DNA from: VXPQ01 sp965248175
GTDB lineage: Bacteria > Bacteroidota > Rhodothermia > Rhodothermales > VXPQ01
Length of the DNA stretch: 64,000 bases
Assembly: GCA_965248175.1 (NCBI GenBank)
Contig: OZ252093.1
Span: forward strand, 1,984,001-2,048,000
Direction of reading: 5' to 3'
Shown here: piece by piece, positions 50,177 to 59,557 of the stretch
Layout: each line of letters starts with the position of its first letter
Numbering within the stretch: the first letter of the stretch is position 1
The notes under the pieces: model-generated
Seen by the model: only the letters and a program-made list of their open reading frames with translations
Database searches by the model: none
What the model was told of the DNA's origin: nothing
Made by a program: the position numbers and the translations under genes

Positions 50177-51487
50177 ATGACGCCTCGAGAATTTCTGAAA
50201 GGATATTCCTACGACTCCCGTCTTGTGACAGGTGCGTTCTTTTCTTCCGATCCGATCAGGACCGAGTGGGGGGATACGGTGGGCGTCGTACTCTTTAATC
50301 TGGGCGGCCCGGAGAAAAGCGAGGATATTGCCCCATTTTTGTACAACCTTTTCATGGACCCTGCCATTATCGACATCCCTGTCGGCGGGCGGTTGCGGCA
50401 TTGGCTGTGTCGGCTCATTTCCCGGCGGCGTTCAAAGCGTGTCGGCAAGGACTACGATGCGATCGGCGGTGGATCACCCATTAACCGTCTGACCCGCGAG
50501 CAGGCTCGCTCGCTCGAAGAACGCCTGATGCGGGATTATGGTCGGGCGGAAGGCGTCGTGTTCAGGACGTACCCTGCCATGCGTTACTGGCATCCCCTTA
50601 GTGAGGAAGCCGTTTCGAAGATGCGACGCGACGGGGTTACCAAGGTAGTGCTGCTGCCGCTGTACCCGCAGTACTCCAAGACAACCACGGGCGCCTCGCT
50701 TGTTTACTGGCATGCGCTTAAGGAAGCGGGCGAGATTCCGGACTGGGAAACCACCTCGGTAGTCGAATATGCGGGCCATCCGGGTTACGTACAGGCCGTC
50801 TCCGAGCGTATAGACGAGGCGTTGCAGCGTTTTCACAGATCCGCGCGCACGGGTACCCATTTACTTTTTAGTGCGCATGGTACGCCGTTGCGGGAAATGA
50901 AGGAACGGCGGGACCCCTATTGCTGCCTGATTCATTCGACGGTGGATCGGGTCATGGCCCACCGTAAATACGATCACCCGTACCATGTTTCCTTCCAGAG
51001 CAAGGTGGGCCCTATGGAATGGCTGACGCCAAGCACGATCGACAAAGTCGAGGAACTCGGGACCGAAGGCGTCGCTTCGCTTGTCGTGGTGCCGATTGCC
51101 TTCGTGACCGATCATATAGAAACGGCCTTCGAACTGGATGTGGATCTGCGCGAACGGGCCGAAAATGCGGGTATCCACCAGTTCGAAGTCATGTCGGGCC
51201 TGAACTGCCATCCGCTTTTTGTGGAGGCCCTTGCAGAAGCCGTGGTTTCGCAAATCACCTTTCCGGAAGCCTTGAAGAAGCCGCGTCGTACCGATGCTCC
51301 CGATCTGCTTTCCGGGGTCGGTGACGTTTCGCGTAAGGCCCATGCGCTATGCCCTGTCCAGGCATACTCCCGACCGTCGGAGTGGCGTACGCGATGCAGA
51401 CAATGCGAATTGATTGCCGAAGCGCGGAGATGGGTGCCGCCCGCGTCTGCTTCGCCGACACCTTTGGTTTCGGAAACGCCCACGTAA
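50177..51487 (+). CDS. hemH: Ferrochelatase with a cysteine-bearing C-terminal extension
   Basis: Inserts a divalent metal (iron) into the porphyrin at the end of the haem pathway. 436 residues, longer than the roughly 320-360 of most bacterial forms. The core has V-L-F-N-L-G-G-P, G-G-G-S-P-I-N, L-P-L-Y-P-Q-Y-S, the catalytic His in F-S-A-H-G-T-P, Y-H-V-S-F-Q-S-K-V-G-P-M-E-W-L-x-P, and P-I-A-F-V-T-D-H-I-E-T with its Glu. The extra 75-residue tail has C-P-V-Q...R-C-R-Q-C-E-L, three cysteines that could ligate a [2Fe-2S] cluster as in some bacterial ferrochelatases. The C-terminal Pro/Ser/Thr-rich end looks disordered. Confidence 0.92.
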   Translation: MTPREFLKGYSYDSRLVTGAFFSSDPIRTEWGDTVGVVLFNLGGPEKSEDIAPFLYNLFMDPAIIDIPVGGRLRHWLCRLISRRRSKRVGKDYDAIGGGSPINRLTREQARSLEERLMRDYGRAEGVVFRTYPAMRYWHPLSEEAVSKMRRDGVTKVVLLPLYPQYSKTTTGASLVYWHALKEAGEIPDWETTSVVEYAGHPGYVQAVSERIDEALQRFHRSARTGTHLLFSAHGTPLREMKERRDPYCCLIHSTVDRVMAHRKYDHPYHVSFQSKVGPMEWLTPSTIDKVEELGTEGVASLVVVPIAFVTDHIETAFELDVDLRERAENAGIHQFEVMSGLNCHPLFVEALAEAVVSQITFPEALKKPRRTDAPDLLSGVGDVSRKAHALCPVQAYSRPSEWRTRCRQCELIAEARRWVPPASASPTPLVSETPT

Positions 51488-51548
51488 GCAAGGGCGTTTT
51501 TCTGTCCATTGCATCCTCTTTTTTGAAGAGACAGCTTTGCAGGTTCCG

Positions 51549-52838
51549 ATGTTCGAGACCAGTGCGGCGTTATACGAAAGGGCGCGGAGCGTTATTCCGG
51601 GCGGCGTAAATTCTCCGGTGCGGGCCTTTGGAGCCGTGGGCGGGACCCCTGTCTTTTTGCGAAGCGCCTCGGGAGCCTGGGTCGAGGATGAGGACGGACG
51701 CCGCTATATCGATTATGTGGGATCATGGGGCCCGATGCTTTTCGGTCATGCGGAGCCGGCGATCGTGGAAGCCGTGGCGGAAGCAGCGAAATCTTCCACG
51801 TCCTTCGGCGCCCCCACTCGCCTCGAGGCCGAGATGGCCGAGATCGTTTCGGAGATCGTGCCGTCGATAGAGATGGTCCGCATGGTGAATTCCGGAACCG
51901 AGGCGACCATGAGCGCGGTGCGCCTTGCGCGCGGGTTTACCGGGCGCGACAAGATTGTCAAGTTCGAGGGAAATTATCATGGCCATGCCGATTTCTTTCT
52001 TGCTGCAGCAGGCAGCGGCGCCACCACATTCGGGCATCCCGATTCGCCCGGGGTGCCGTTTCCGGCGATCCAGGATACGCTGCTGGCAAAGTACAATAAC
52101 CTGCAAAGCGTAGTCCGGCTTTCCGACGCACACGGGGACGACATTGCCTGTATCATCGTAGAGCCCGTAGCGGGAAACATGGGCTGCGTACCGCCCGAGC
52201 CGGGTTTTCTCGAAGGGCTTCGGGATATATGTACGGACCGGAGCATACTGCTTGTTTTCGATGAGGTGATGACCGGGTTCCGTGTGGCGCGGGGAGGCGC
52301 TCAGGAGCGCTATGGAGTGGTTCCCGATTTGACCACGCTCGGGAAAGTGCTGGGCGGCGGCTTACCTGCGGGCGCGTATGGCGGGCGGCGCGACATTATG
52401 GAGCATCTTGCTCCCTCCGGCCCCGTATACCAGGCGGGCACACTTTCCGGCAATCCCCTTGCTATGGCGGCGGGCCGGGCGGCATTGACGCGCATTCTGA
52501 ACGACTCGACCCTCTATGACCGACTTGAAGCGTCGGGCCGTACGCTGGAAGAGGGGACCCGGAAGAATCTCCACGATCTGGGTCTTGACTATTGCTGTAC
52601 GCGGGTAGGCTCCATGGGGTCGCTCTTTTTTACCAACCGTCGCGTGACGGATTACGAAGGGGCCCGGTCCTGCGATACAAAGCGCTATGCGCGTTATTTT
52701 CACGCGATGCTGAGACGGGGGGTTTATCTTGCCCCTTCGCAATTCGAGGCATTTTTCGTGTCGGCGGCGCACGGCGACGACGAAATCGAGCAAACGCTTG
52801 CACTGCAGCGTGAAGCGCTTGCAGAGATTCATGCATAA
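51549..52838 (+). CDS. hemL: Glutamate-1-semialdehyde 2,1-aminomutase
   Basis: A PLP enzyme making 5-aminolevulinate, the first committed haem precursor in the C5 pathway. About 429 residues from ATG 51549 (M-F-E-T-S-A-A-L-Y-E-R-A), the usual beginning; upstream frame is spurious. Motifs: P-G-G-V-N-S-P-V-R-A-F, M-V-N-S-G-T-E-A-T-M-S-A-V-R-L-A-R, K-F-E-G-N-Y-H-G-H, D-E-V-M-T-G-F-R-V, and the PLP lysine in T-L-G-K-V-L-G-G-G-L-P-A-G-A-Y-G-G. A divergent paralogue is encoded in the phosphonate island at 20106. Confidence 0.95.
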   Translation: MFETSAALYERARSVIPGGVNSPVRAFGAVGGTPVFLRSASGAWVEDEDGRRYIDYVGSWGPMLFGHAEPAIVEAVAEAAKSSTSFGAPTRLEAEMAEIVSEIVPSIEMVRMVNSGTEATMSAVRLARGFTGRDKIVKFEGNYHGHADFFLAAAGSGATTFGHPDSPGVPFPAIQDTLLAKYNNLQSVVRLSDAHGDDIACIIVEPVAGNMGCVPPEPGFLEGLRDICTDRSILLVFDEVMTGFRVARGGAQERYGVVPDLTTLGKVLGGGLPAGAYGGRRDIMEHLAPSGPVYQAGTLSGNPLAMAAGRAALTRILNDSTLYDRLEASGRTLEEGTRKNLHDLGLDYCCTRVGSMGSLFFTNRRVTDYEGARSCDTKRYARYFHAMLRRGVYLAPSQFEAFFVSAAHGDDEIEQTLALQREALAEIHA

Positions 52839-52853
52839 TCATCCAACCAGGCT

Positions 52854-54776
52854 ATGCGACAGGAAATCAGTGCTTCTCGAAAAGCGCTTCCCGGTTCGGG
52901 CATGTACCCCGAGCGTGTTCCCGTCGAAATTTTTGACAATCCTGTGTCGCTGGCGCGCAAGGCCGCCGGGCGCATTGCCGAGCTGATCAGGGAACACCAG
53001 GCTGCCGACAAAAAATTTGTGCTTGGTCTTCCCAGCGGCTCCACGCCCATCGGCGTATATCAGGAGTTGATCCGGATGCACCGCGAGGAAGGTCTGGATT
53101 TTTCCGGAGTGATTACTTTCAGCCTCGACGAATACTATCCCATTGCGCCAGATAGTCTTCAGAGCTATTACCGGTTCATGCGGGAAAACTTTTTTGACCA
53201 TGTGAACATTCCTGACGAGCACATCCATGCGCCGGATGGGGCGCTTCCCGAAGAGGATGTCGCCGCATTTTGCCAACGGTACGAACAGGCCATCGAAGAA
53301 GCGGGCGGTTTTGATCTGCTTCTTCTCGGCATTGGCCGCAGCGGGCACATCGGATTCAACGAGCCGGGTTCCGGCCCTGAGACAGTCACCCGCCTTATCG
53401 TTATCGACGAAATTACGCGGAAGGATGCCGCCTCCGATTTTTTCGGGAAGGAGAACGTACCCCGGCAAGGCATTACCATAGGCGTTCGCTCGTTATTGGC
53501 CGCCCGGGAAATCATTCTGCTTGCGACGGGAGAGCACAAGGGACCCATTGTCCGGCGGGCCGTAGAGGAGGAGCCGAATCTGCAGGTTACCGCCAGCTAT
53601 TTACAGGAGCACCCGAACGCCGTCTTCTATCTGGACCACGCGGCTGGCGGTGCGCTTGTCCGCGAGAAAACACCCTGGCTGGCCGGCTCCGTGGACTGGG
53701 ACCAGGCAATGGCAAAACGGGCGGTTATCTGGTTGAGCGAGAAACTCGGGAAAGCTGTTCTTACCCTCGACGAATCGGATCTCTACCGGCATAATCTGCA
53801 CGATCTGGTCTATGCGTACGGCAACATCGACAACCTGTGCCGCACGGTGTTCGAGGATCTGCGCAAACGCATCACCTACCCGGACGACCTCATATCGGGT
53901 CAGTCGGTTATCGTGTTCAGCCCGCACCCGGACGACGATGTGATTTCCATGGGGGGCATGCTCGACAAGCTCGTGGCCAAAGGCAACAACGTGCTTGTGG
54001 CGTATATGACCAATGGTTCCGTGGCCGTTTTTGACGCTGACGTGCGACGCCATCTGCAGTTTCTCGAGTTCAGCCGGGATACGTTGGGACTGGATGACGG
54101 GGTCTGCCCGGATTTCGAGAAACGATGCAAAGAAATGTTCCGATTTCTGGAAGACAAGGCGCCGGGCGAGGTGGATACGGAGGAGATACGCGCCATCAAG
54201 GCGAACATTCGGTATGCAGAAGCCATCGAGGCCATCGAGGTGATGGGGCTCGGCAAAGAGAATGCACGATTCCTCGATATGCCATTTTACAAGACCGGAC
54301 GGGTGCGCAAGGATCCTGTCGGGCCGGCAGATGAGCAGGTCGTACTGGACTTACTGGAGGAAATCCGCCCGGATCATGTATTTGTGGCGGGGGACCTGTC
54401 GGATCCGCACGGGACGCATCGCATGTGCTATGAAGCGATCGGCGAGGCATTCCGGGTATATACGGCCCGGCATGAGACCGAAGCCGGTTTTCGCAGGCCG
54501 CTCATCTGGTTATACCGTGGCGCCTGGCAAGAGTGGGATATCCACATGGCAGACGTTTTTCTGCCTCTCTCCAAGGCTGATCTGGATCGCAAGGTTGAAG
54601 CCATTTACAAGCACGAGAGCCAGAAAGACCGGGCGATGTTTCCAGGAGCATACGATGAACGTGAATTCTGGCAGCGTGCCCGGGACCGGAATACGAACAC
54701 GGCCCGCGCATTGAACAAGCTTGGCTTGCCGGAATTTTATGCCGCTGAGGCGTACGTGACAACGTTCAGCCTGTAG
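52854..54776 (+). CDS. NagB-like glucosamine-6-phosphate deaminase fused to a PIG-L/LmbE deacetylase-like domain
   Basis: 640 residues. The first half (about 15-270) is NagB-like: L-G-L-P-S-G-S-T-P-I-G-V-Y, F-S-L-D-E-Y-Y-P-I, and L-L-G-I-G-R-S-G-H-I-G-F-N-E-P-G. The second half (about 370-620) is a PIG-L-type zinc deacetylase domain with V-F-S-P-H-P-D-D-D-V-I-S-M-G-G and a later D-P-H-G-T-H-R-M. This two-domain arrangement is known in Bacteroidota and would couple N-deacetylation and deamination of an amino sugar phosphate. The activity of each half is inferred. It starts 15 bases after hemL and may share the haem transcript. Confidence 0.87.
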   Translation: MRQEISASRKALPGSGMYPERVPVEIFDNPVSLARKAAGRIAELIREHQAADKKFVLGLPSGSTPIGVYQELIRMHREEGLDFSGVITFSLDEYYPIAPDSLQSYYRFMRENFFDHVNIPDEHIHAPDGALPEEDVAAFCQRYEQAIEEAGGFDLLLLGIGRSGHIGFNEPGSGPETVTRLIVIDEITRKDAASDFFGKENVPRQGITIGVRSLLAAREIILLATGEHKGPIVRRAVEEEPNLQVTASYLQEHPNAVFYLDHAAGGALVREKTPWLAGSVDWDQAMAKRAVIWLSEKLGKAVLTLDESDLYRHNLHDLVYAYGNIDNLCRTVFEDLRKRITYPDDLISGQSVIVFSPHPDDDVISMGGMLDKLVAKGNNVLVAYMTNGSVAVFDADVRRHLQFLEFSRDTLGLDDGVCPDFEKRCKEMFRFLEDKAPGEVDTEEIRAIKANIRYAEAIEAIEVMGLGKENARFLDMPFYKTGRVRKDPVGPADEQVVLDLLEEIRPDHVFVAGDLSDPHGTHRMCYEAIGEAFRVYTARHETEAGFRRPLIWLYRGAWQEWDIHMADVFLPLSKADLDRKVEAIYKHESQKDRAMFPGAYDEREFWQRARDRNTNTARALNKLGLPEFYAAEAYVTTFSL

Positions 54777-54797
54777 AGGAACGGCATGCTGCGGGCA

Positions 54798-57700
54798 TCA
54801 TTCGCCGGCGGCGGTTTCGGCGGCGATGTCTTCGGGTGTTTCTTCGTCGTCTTTTATTGCATCTCCCTGTCCGAAGATACGGCTGAACAGGCGCCCCCAG
54901 GTAGAGAACCCGGTTTTGTACGAAAGGCCTGCCCCGGTCGTATTGGTGCCGTTGATCGATTCCGTACTGAGTAGAATGCCGTCTTCCCGGCGGTGGAACA
55001 CATCCATGGATACGTGCGGGCCCAGACGCACCTCCACGACGAATTCGTCGAGTCCGTTTTGCTGCTGTCTCGTTTCGTCGTTGTGATAGATGCCATGTCC
55101 CCGGATAATGAGGCGCTCGTCGAGCAACTGTAGCGCCACGGCGTAGGCGACGCCGATATCCTGAGCATTTCCTCCATGCACATTGACATTGAGTTCTACA
55201 CCCGGCAATGCATCGTTGATGTACCGGTTGAGTTGACCGGTGACCAGTTGGGAGAGGCTGTGAAATACCAGGCTGCTACTTTGCGTAAGAGGCTGTTGCT
55301 CGGCAAGCAGAAACGAATTCGTAAGGAGCACGCTGGTGGCGTACTGGGCAGCTCGTTCGGGCTGGTTGAGTAGTGTTTCCAGCCCTTCGTAGTTGCCGAT
55401 ATAGCCGCGTTTTTCCCGGTCCACGGAGAGCCTCAGGTCGATGATGGGTGTTGTGACGCGCCCGTTCACGCCCAACTCTATGACGAGGGGAATGAGTTGG
55501 CGCTGTTGTATGATGAGGCCAAGGCCTTCCGGGGAAGCACGAGTCCGGTAAGAGGCCTCGATGTCCATCGTGGCGTTTAGCGGATCGCCGTCCCAGGAGA
55601 TCGTGCCGCTGTCGATGAGAAATCTTCGGGAGAATACCTCGGCTGCCGTAAACAGATAATCTCCAGAAGTGACTGTGAAGGTTCCGAACGTGTAGAATTC
55701 GCCCTCGTGTCGTCCGAGTTGTACACGTCCGTTTCCCCGAGCGTTGATGACGTCGCCCAGAAGCGGGTCAATCACAAGATGCACCGTGGTGCCTTCCGGA
55801 CTCAGGATGTTGATGTCCATGTCGAGGCCGTCCACGAATGGCCGTTCGCCGGCAGGGCGTTTCGTCAGGAGGTTGCTCCGCCGGGTACGTTGTGCGGAAT
55901 CGGATGGCATATGCCCCGTCGAGTCCGCGAATACAATGAATCCGGTATCCGTATCCTCGGCTGTTCCGGCGACCGGGATGTAGATCTCGCTGCCCGCAGT
56001 GGTTCTCAATTCGCTCGATTCCAGAAGCGCATTGGAGATTGGTCCCCTGAGTAGTATGTCGCCAGAAGCCCAGATGCGTCCGTAGAAGGGTAATTCCCTC
56101 GAATTGCGCACATTCATCACATTGAGTCTGTCGAGCGCACCCTCAAGCTTGAAAGAGAAAAAGCGATAGTCGTTGAACAAGATGGATCCCCCCACAACAG
56201 CTGTTCCGTTTCGGGTATCGGACAGGCGCAGGTTCGCGAGGTGGATACCCTGTCTATCGACGACGAGAGGACCGGTTGCCTCGTATGCAAGCTGGAATTC
56301 GGGGACGTGAAATTGCACGCCACGCAAGGTTAGATCGGCATTGAAGAGAGGTTTTGAAAAATCTCCGCCGATGTGTCCGCTCCCGTCGAGGTATCCTGTT
56401 ACATCGGCAATGGCCTCACTGAACAGGTGTTCAAAGAAGAAGGCATTTGCTCGTTCGATACGTACGTTTAGATCAAGAGCTCCGGGATCCCGCGTTGCGG
56501 AAGCGTTTTGCGGGCCGGGGAGCCGGAAAGTGCCGTTCACGGCCAGATCGTTACGATCAGGCAACAGGTCTGCATCGCCGGAGATTGAAGGAGTGAGGCG
56601 AGCTTGTAAGGCTACGTCCGGAGAACCGGGAATGTAGCGGCTATCAAGCGCAAGATGTCCCAACTGGCGGTCTTTGAATGCCAGGGAGTCCACGAAAATA
56701 CGACCGGTGAGTTCGGGTCGTCGCCCCCATCCCGTAAAGGCCAGTTTTCCTCCAAGTTGTCCATCGATTGTATTGCGCAGGTTCATCAGTTCGCCCGCGT
56801 GCTGCATGCGAATATCTTCGGCATGGATGAACAGCGTGTCTTGCGGCGCAGCGGAGAGCGCACCGGTAATATGCAGATATCCCTGCGAACCCGGAACGAG
56901 GTTGTCTTGCCGGGCAATTCGGATACCGGGAATATGAATAGCGTCCTTGTAGAAATCGACAATCCGGTTGTCGGTTGCCGTCCATATCTGATTTCTGGCG
57001 GCTATCTGAAGGTCTTCGATAAACAGTCGGTTGCGGTCGTTCAGGATATCCATTCGGGCGCGTAGCCGCAATGGCGTCACGGCCCCGGGCGTGTTTGCCT
57101 GCGCCGTGAAATCAAGGGCCCGATTTTGGAAACCGCTCTTCAGCGAAGCCTGTTCGAAGCGTCTTCCCTTGACGCTCATATCCGAAATCGTTGTCGACAG
57201 GGTGGAACTCAATGTGCGCGCGATAGCGTCTGCGTCGTCGCTTGCGGCTGACAGGTTTCCTGCAACCTCGTAGGCCCGTAACTCGCCGGTATGCAGCGAA
57301 TCAGCCTCGACACGCATGTCGAGATCAAAGCGGTCGGGTTCCAACCGGAGGCGCCCTTCCGCCCGCAGGTCGGTATGCACTACGGGCAGACCCGGCAACA
57401 GGGCAGTAAGGATGTCCGAGCGCAGCATCCGTAGCCTCACGTCGAGTTGCCTTGCTTGCAGGCCGGTTACCATGCGGCTCCCGGCACGTCGCCCCCGGCC
57501 TACGGATTCTATCTTTGCGCCCGCCGTACGGTACGGTTTCGATGTTTCATACGCTGCCGACCGGGCGATGGCCTCACCCCAGTATCGTGCGAGTCGGATC
57601 ACCGGTTCCAACGCTACATCGCCCGTGATTTTTAGCTCTGCCAAGTCCCCGCTCAGCACAATCTGCGGCTCTTCGAAGCTTCCCGTATTGTCCTGACGGA

Positions 57701-59546
57701 TCGATAACGAGGAACGGTGGGCCGGGATAGTGCGCCGGGTCGTTCCTATAGACAGGACGGACGGCTCGAACGCCACCTCCATATTCCCCTCGAAATTCGT
57801 CCACGACACGCCGCTTCCTTCCACGTCGAATCGGGTGCTGAGCGACGAAGAAAGAGAATCGCTGCGGAGGATATTTCCTATGTCCAGCCGGGTTGTGGCG
57901 CCTTCCATACGGTACTGGAGAGGGGTTGCAGTCAGGTCAGCCTGGAACGAAGCATCCAGTGATCCACTGCCCTCTGCCGCATGGAGATTTCCCTGGAAGA
58001 TATGCCGCGTGCCGGCTACAGCTACACGGAGTGTGTCAACTCGTCGGGAGGCGGTATGAGAGCGGGTCAGCGCCAGTTCGGCTTCCCCGGTCAGCTCTGC
58101 AAGAGAGGGGCCGTCTCCATGCACCGTGATGCGCCCTGTGAGATCGCCTGCAAGGTTCGATTTCCTGAATATGCGGCCGGCGTCTACGCCCGTCAGATCC
58201 ATAGTGCTTTCTACAGAAAGCCCTTCTTTATTGAGCGCGATCTGGGCGTCCCCCTTCACGCGCCCGGCATCACTTTCGATCGTAAATTCGTGTGCGCCTT
58301 GCCACCGGGGAGCGGTTTCTCCCCTGCGAAAATGCGCCGTACCTCTCGCATAGCCCGTGAAAGCGATGCGGCCCAGGTGTTCGAACGACGGGATGGCAAC
58401 GATGCGCTGGATCGGATGTATATCCTGCCAGTGTATTCGCCCTTCCCGTACCGCCAGATCGTAATCCAGCGCGTCCGGTAAGCCCAGGACGGTTCCTTCG
58501 ATCGCCAGGGCGGAAGTGTTTCTTTCGAGCGTGATATGTTCAATTACCAGTGCCTCGACAGGACCTCGCACTCTTGCAGCAGCCGTAACGGCTTCCATGG
58601 AGGGCAGGGCCGGGAATACGCTACCCAATTCTCCGGAGTGGATCGTACTGCGATCGAGGTGGAGGTCCAGGAAAGGGGAGGAAACATCGCCGGAAAGCGT
58701 ATCGGGGGCGTATATCGAACCGTTCACATACAGGTTGCTCGCCGGCGTACGCAGGTTAACTTCGTGGAGCGCGATGTCGCCTCCCTGTGCCGTCAGTTGT
58801 CCACGCAGCAGGGCGATTTCCATGTCCGGATCGATAAGCCGGGCCTTGAAATCGAGCGCCTCGACGGTTTTTGTTTCCGGCGTTATGTCGATCGCCAACC
58901 GGGCGTCGATATCCTCCATCGAGGCATTGCCCCAGTCGAACAAAATATCCGAAGAGGAGGGGGTTGCCGATTGTGTGCGAATGCTTCCCTCTACAATGTC
59001 TACGAGGCTGGACCGGAAGGACCAGATGCTCGTACTCGAGCGGGACGTATCGGTAAGAGACCGGAAAACCTCGGTGATATTCCAGGCGCCTGACTCATCC
59101 CTCTGCAGTATGAGGTGCGGGCGAACGAGCGTAACATGTCCTGTCGAGATGGTGCGGCTCAGCAGCGAACGCCACGTTGGGTGCAGGATCACCGAGTCGA
59201 TACTGGCGATCGTTTTTCCGTGGGGATCCCGCACGACGACATGCTGCGCGGTGAGTCGTCCGGGTACGCTGCCCGACACGCTGCCGATCTCCAGGTGTCC
59301 TGCCAGCGACCGGTTTATCAGGCTCTGGGTCCCCATGCGCAGTGTTTCCCTGCCTTGCTCGGTGCGCGCCAGAGCGAAGAATGCCAATACTCCAAACAGC
59401 ACCGCGTACAAGGCGAACTGCAGGAGCCGGCCGGAGAAGTGTATGACTCGGCGAGAGGACAAGGCACAAAAAAGGTTTGATATAAATAAGTACGCAGGCG
59501 TTCCGAAATAGTGCCTGTGTTCGGAACACGTTGTACGCTTGCCCAA
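54798..59546 (-). CDS. tamB: TamB-like translocation/assembly protein (DUF490)
   Basis: 1582 residues. An N-terminal membrane anchor (about 40-62, L-Q-F-A-L-Y-A-V-L-F-G-V-L-A-F-F-A-L) is followed by a very long periplasmic beta-helical region of AsmA/TamB type. The C-terminal DUF490 region (about 1210-1550) has G-T-I-S-W-D-G-D-P, L-N-A-T-M-D-I-E-A-S-Y-R-T and L-R-L-G-P-H-V-S-M-D. TamB-type proteins bridge inner and outer membranes and take part in phospholipid transport or outer-membrane protein assembly. The start is TTG at 59546, supported by AGAGG upstream. No TamA is adjacent. The last 20 residues are acidic and low-complexity. Confidence 0.85.
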   Translation of the reverse strand: MGKRTTCSEHRHYFGTPAYLFISNLFCALSSRRVIHFSGRLLQFALYAVLFGVLAFFALARTEQGRETLRMGTQSLINRSLAGHLEIGSVSGSVPGRLTAQHVVVRDPHGKTIASIDSVILHPTWRSLLSRTISTGHVTLVRPHLILQRDESGAWNITEVFRSLTDTSRSSTSIWSFRSSLVDIVEGSIRTQSATPSSSDILFDWGNASMEDIDARLAIDITPETKTVEALDFKARLIDPDMEIALLRGQLTAQGGDIALHEVNLRTPASNLYVNGSIYAPDTLSGDVSSPFLDLHLDRSTIHSGELGSVFPALPSMEAVTAAARVRGPVEALVIEHITLERNTSALAIEGTVLGLPDALDYDLAVREGRIHWQDIHPIQRIVAIPSFEHLGRIAFTGYARGTAHFRRGETAPRWQGAHEFTIESDAGRVKGDAQIALNKEGLSVESTMDLTGVDAGRIFRKSNLAGDLTGRITVHGDGPSLAELTGEAELALTRSHTASRRVDTLRVAVAGTRHIFQGNLHAAEGSGSLDASFQADLTATPLQYRMEGATTRLDIGNILRSDSLSSSLSTRFDVEGSGVSWTNFEGNMEVAFEPSVLSIGTTRRTIPAHRSSLSIRQDNTGSFEEPQIVLSGDLAELKITGDVALEPVIRLARYWGEAIARSAAYETSKPYRTAGAKIESVGRGRRAGSRMVTGLQARQLDVRLRMLRSDILTALLPGLPVVHTDLRAEGRLRLEPDRFDLDMRVEADSLHTGELRAYEVAGNLSAASDDADAIARTLSSTLSTTISDMSVKGRRFEQASLKSGFQNRALDFTAQANTPGAVTPLRLRARMDILNDRNRLFIEDLQIAARNQIWTATDNRIVDFYKDAIHIPGIRIARQDNLVPGSQGYLHITGALSAAPQDTLFIHAEDIRMQHAGELMNLRNTIDGQLGGKLAFTGWGRRPELTGRIFVDSLAFKDRQLGHLALDSRYIPGSPDVALQARLTPSISGDADLLPDRNDLAVNGTFRLPGPQNASATRDPGALDLNVRIERANAFFFEHLFSEAIADVTGYLDGSGHIGGDFSKPLFNADLTLRGVQFHVPEFQLAYEATGPLVVDRQGIHLANLRLSDTRNGTAVVGGSILFNDYRFFSFKLEGALDRLNVMNVRNSRELPFYGRIWASGDILLRGPISNALLESSELRTTAGSEIYIPVAGTAEDTDTGFIVFADSTGHMPSDSAQRTRRSNLLTKRPAGERPFVDGLDMDINILSPEGTTVHLVIDPLLGDVINARGNGRVQLGRHEGEFYTFGTFTVTSGDYLFTAAEVFSRRFLIDSGTISWDGDPLNATMDIEASYRTRASPEGLGLIIQQRQLIPLVIELGVNGRVTTPIIDLRLSVDREKRGYIGNYEGLETLLNQPERAAQYATSVLLTNSFLLAEQQPLTQSSSLVFHSLSQLVTGQLNRYINDALPGVELNVNVHGGNAQDIGVAYAVALQLLDERLIIRGHGIYHNDETRQQQNGLDEFVVEVRLGPHVSMDVFHRREDGILLSTESINGTNTTGAGLSYKTGFSTWGRLFSRIFGQGDAIKDDEETPEDIAAETAAGE

Positions 59547-59557
59547 ACTTCCTCTGC

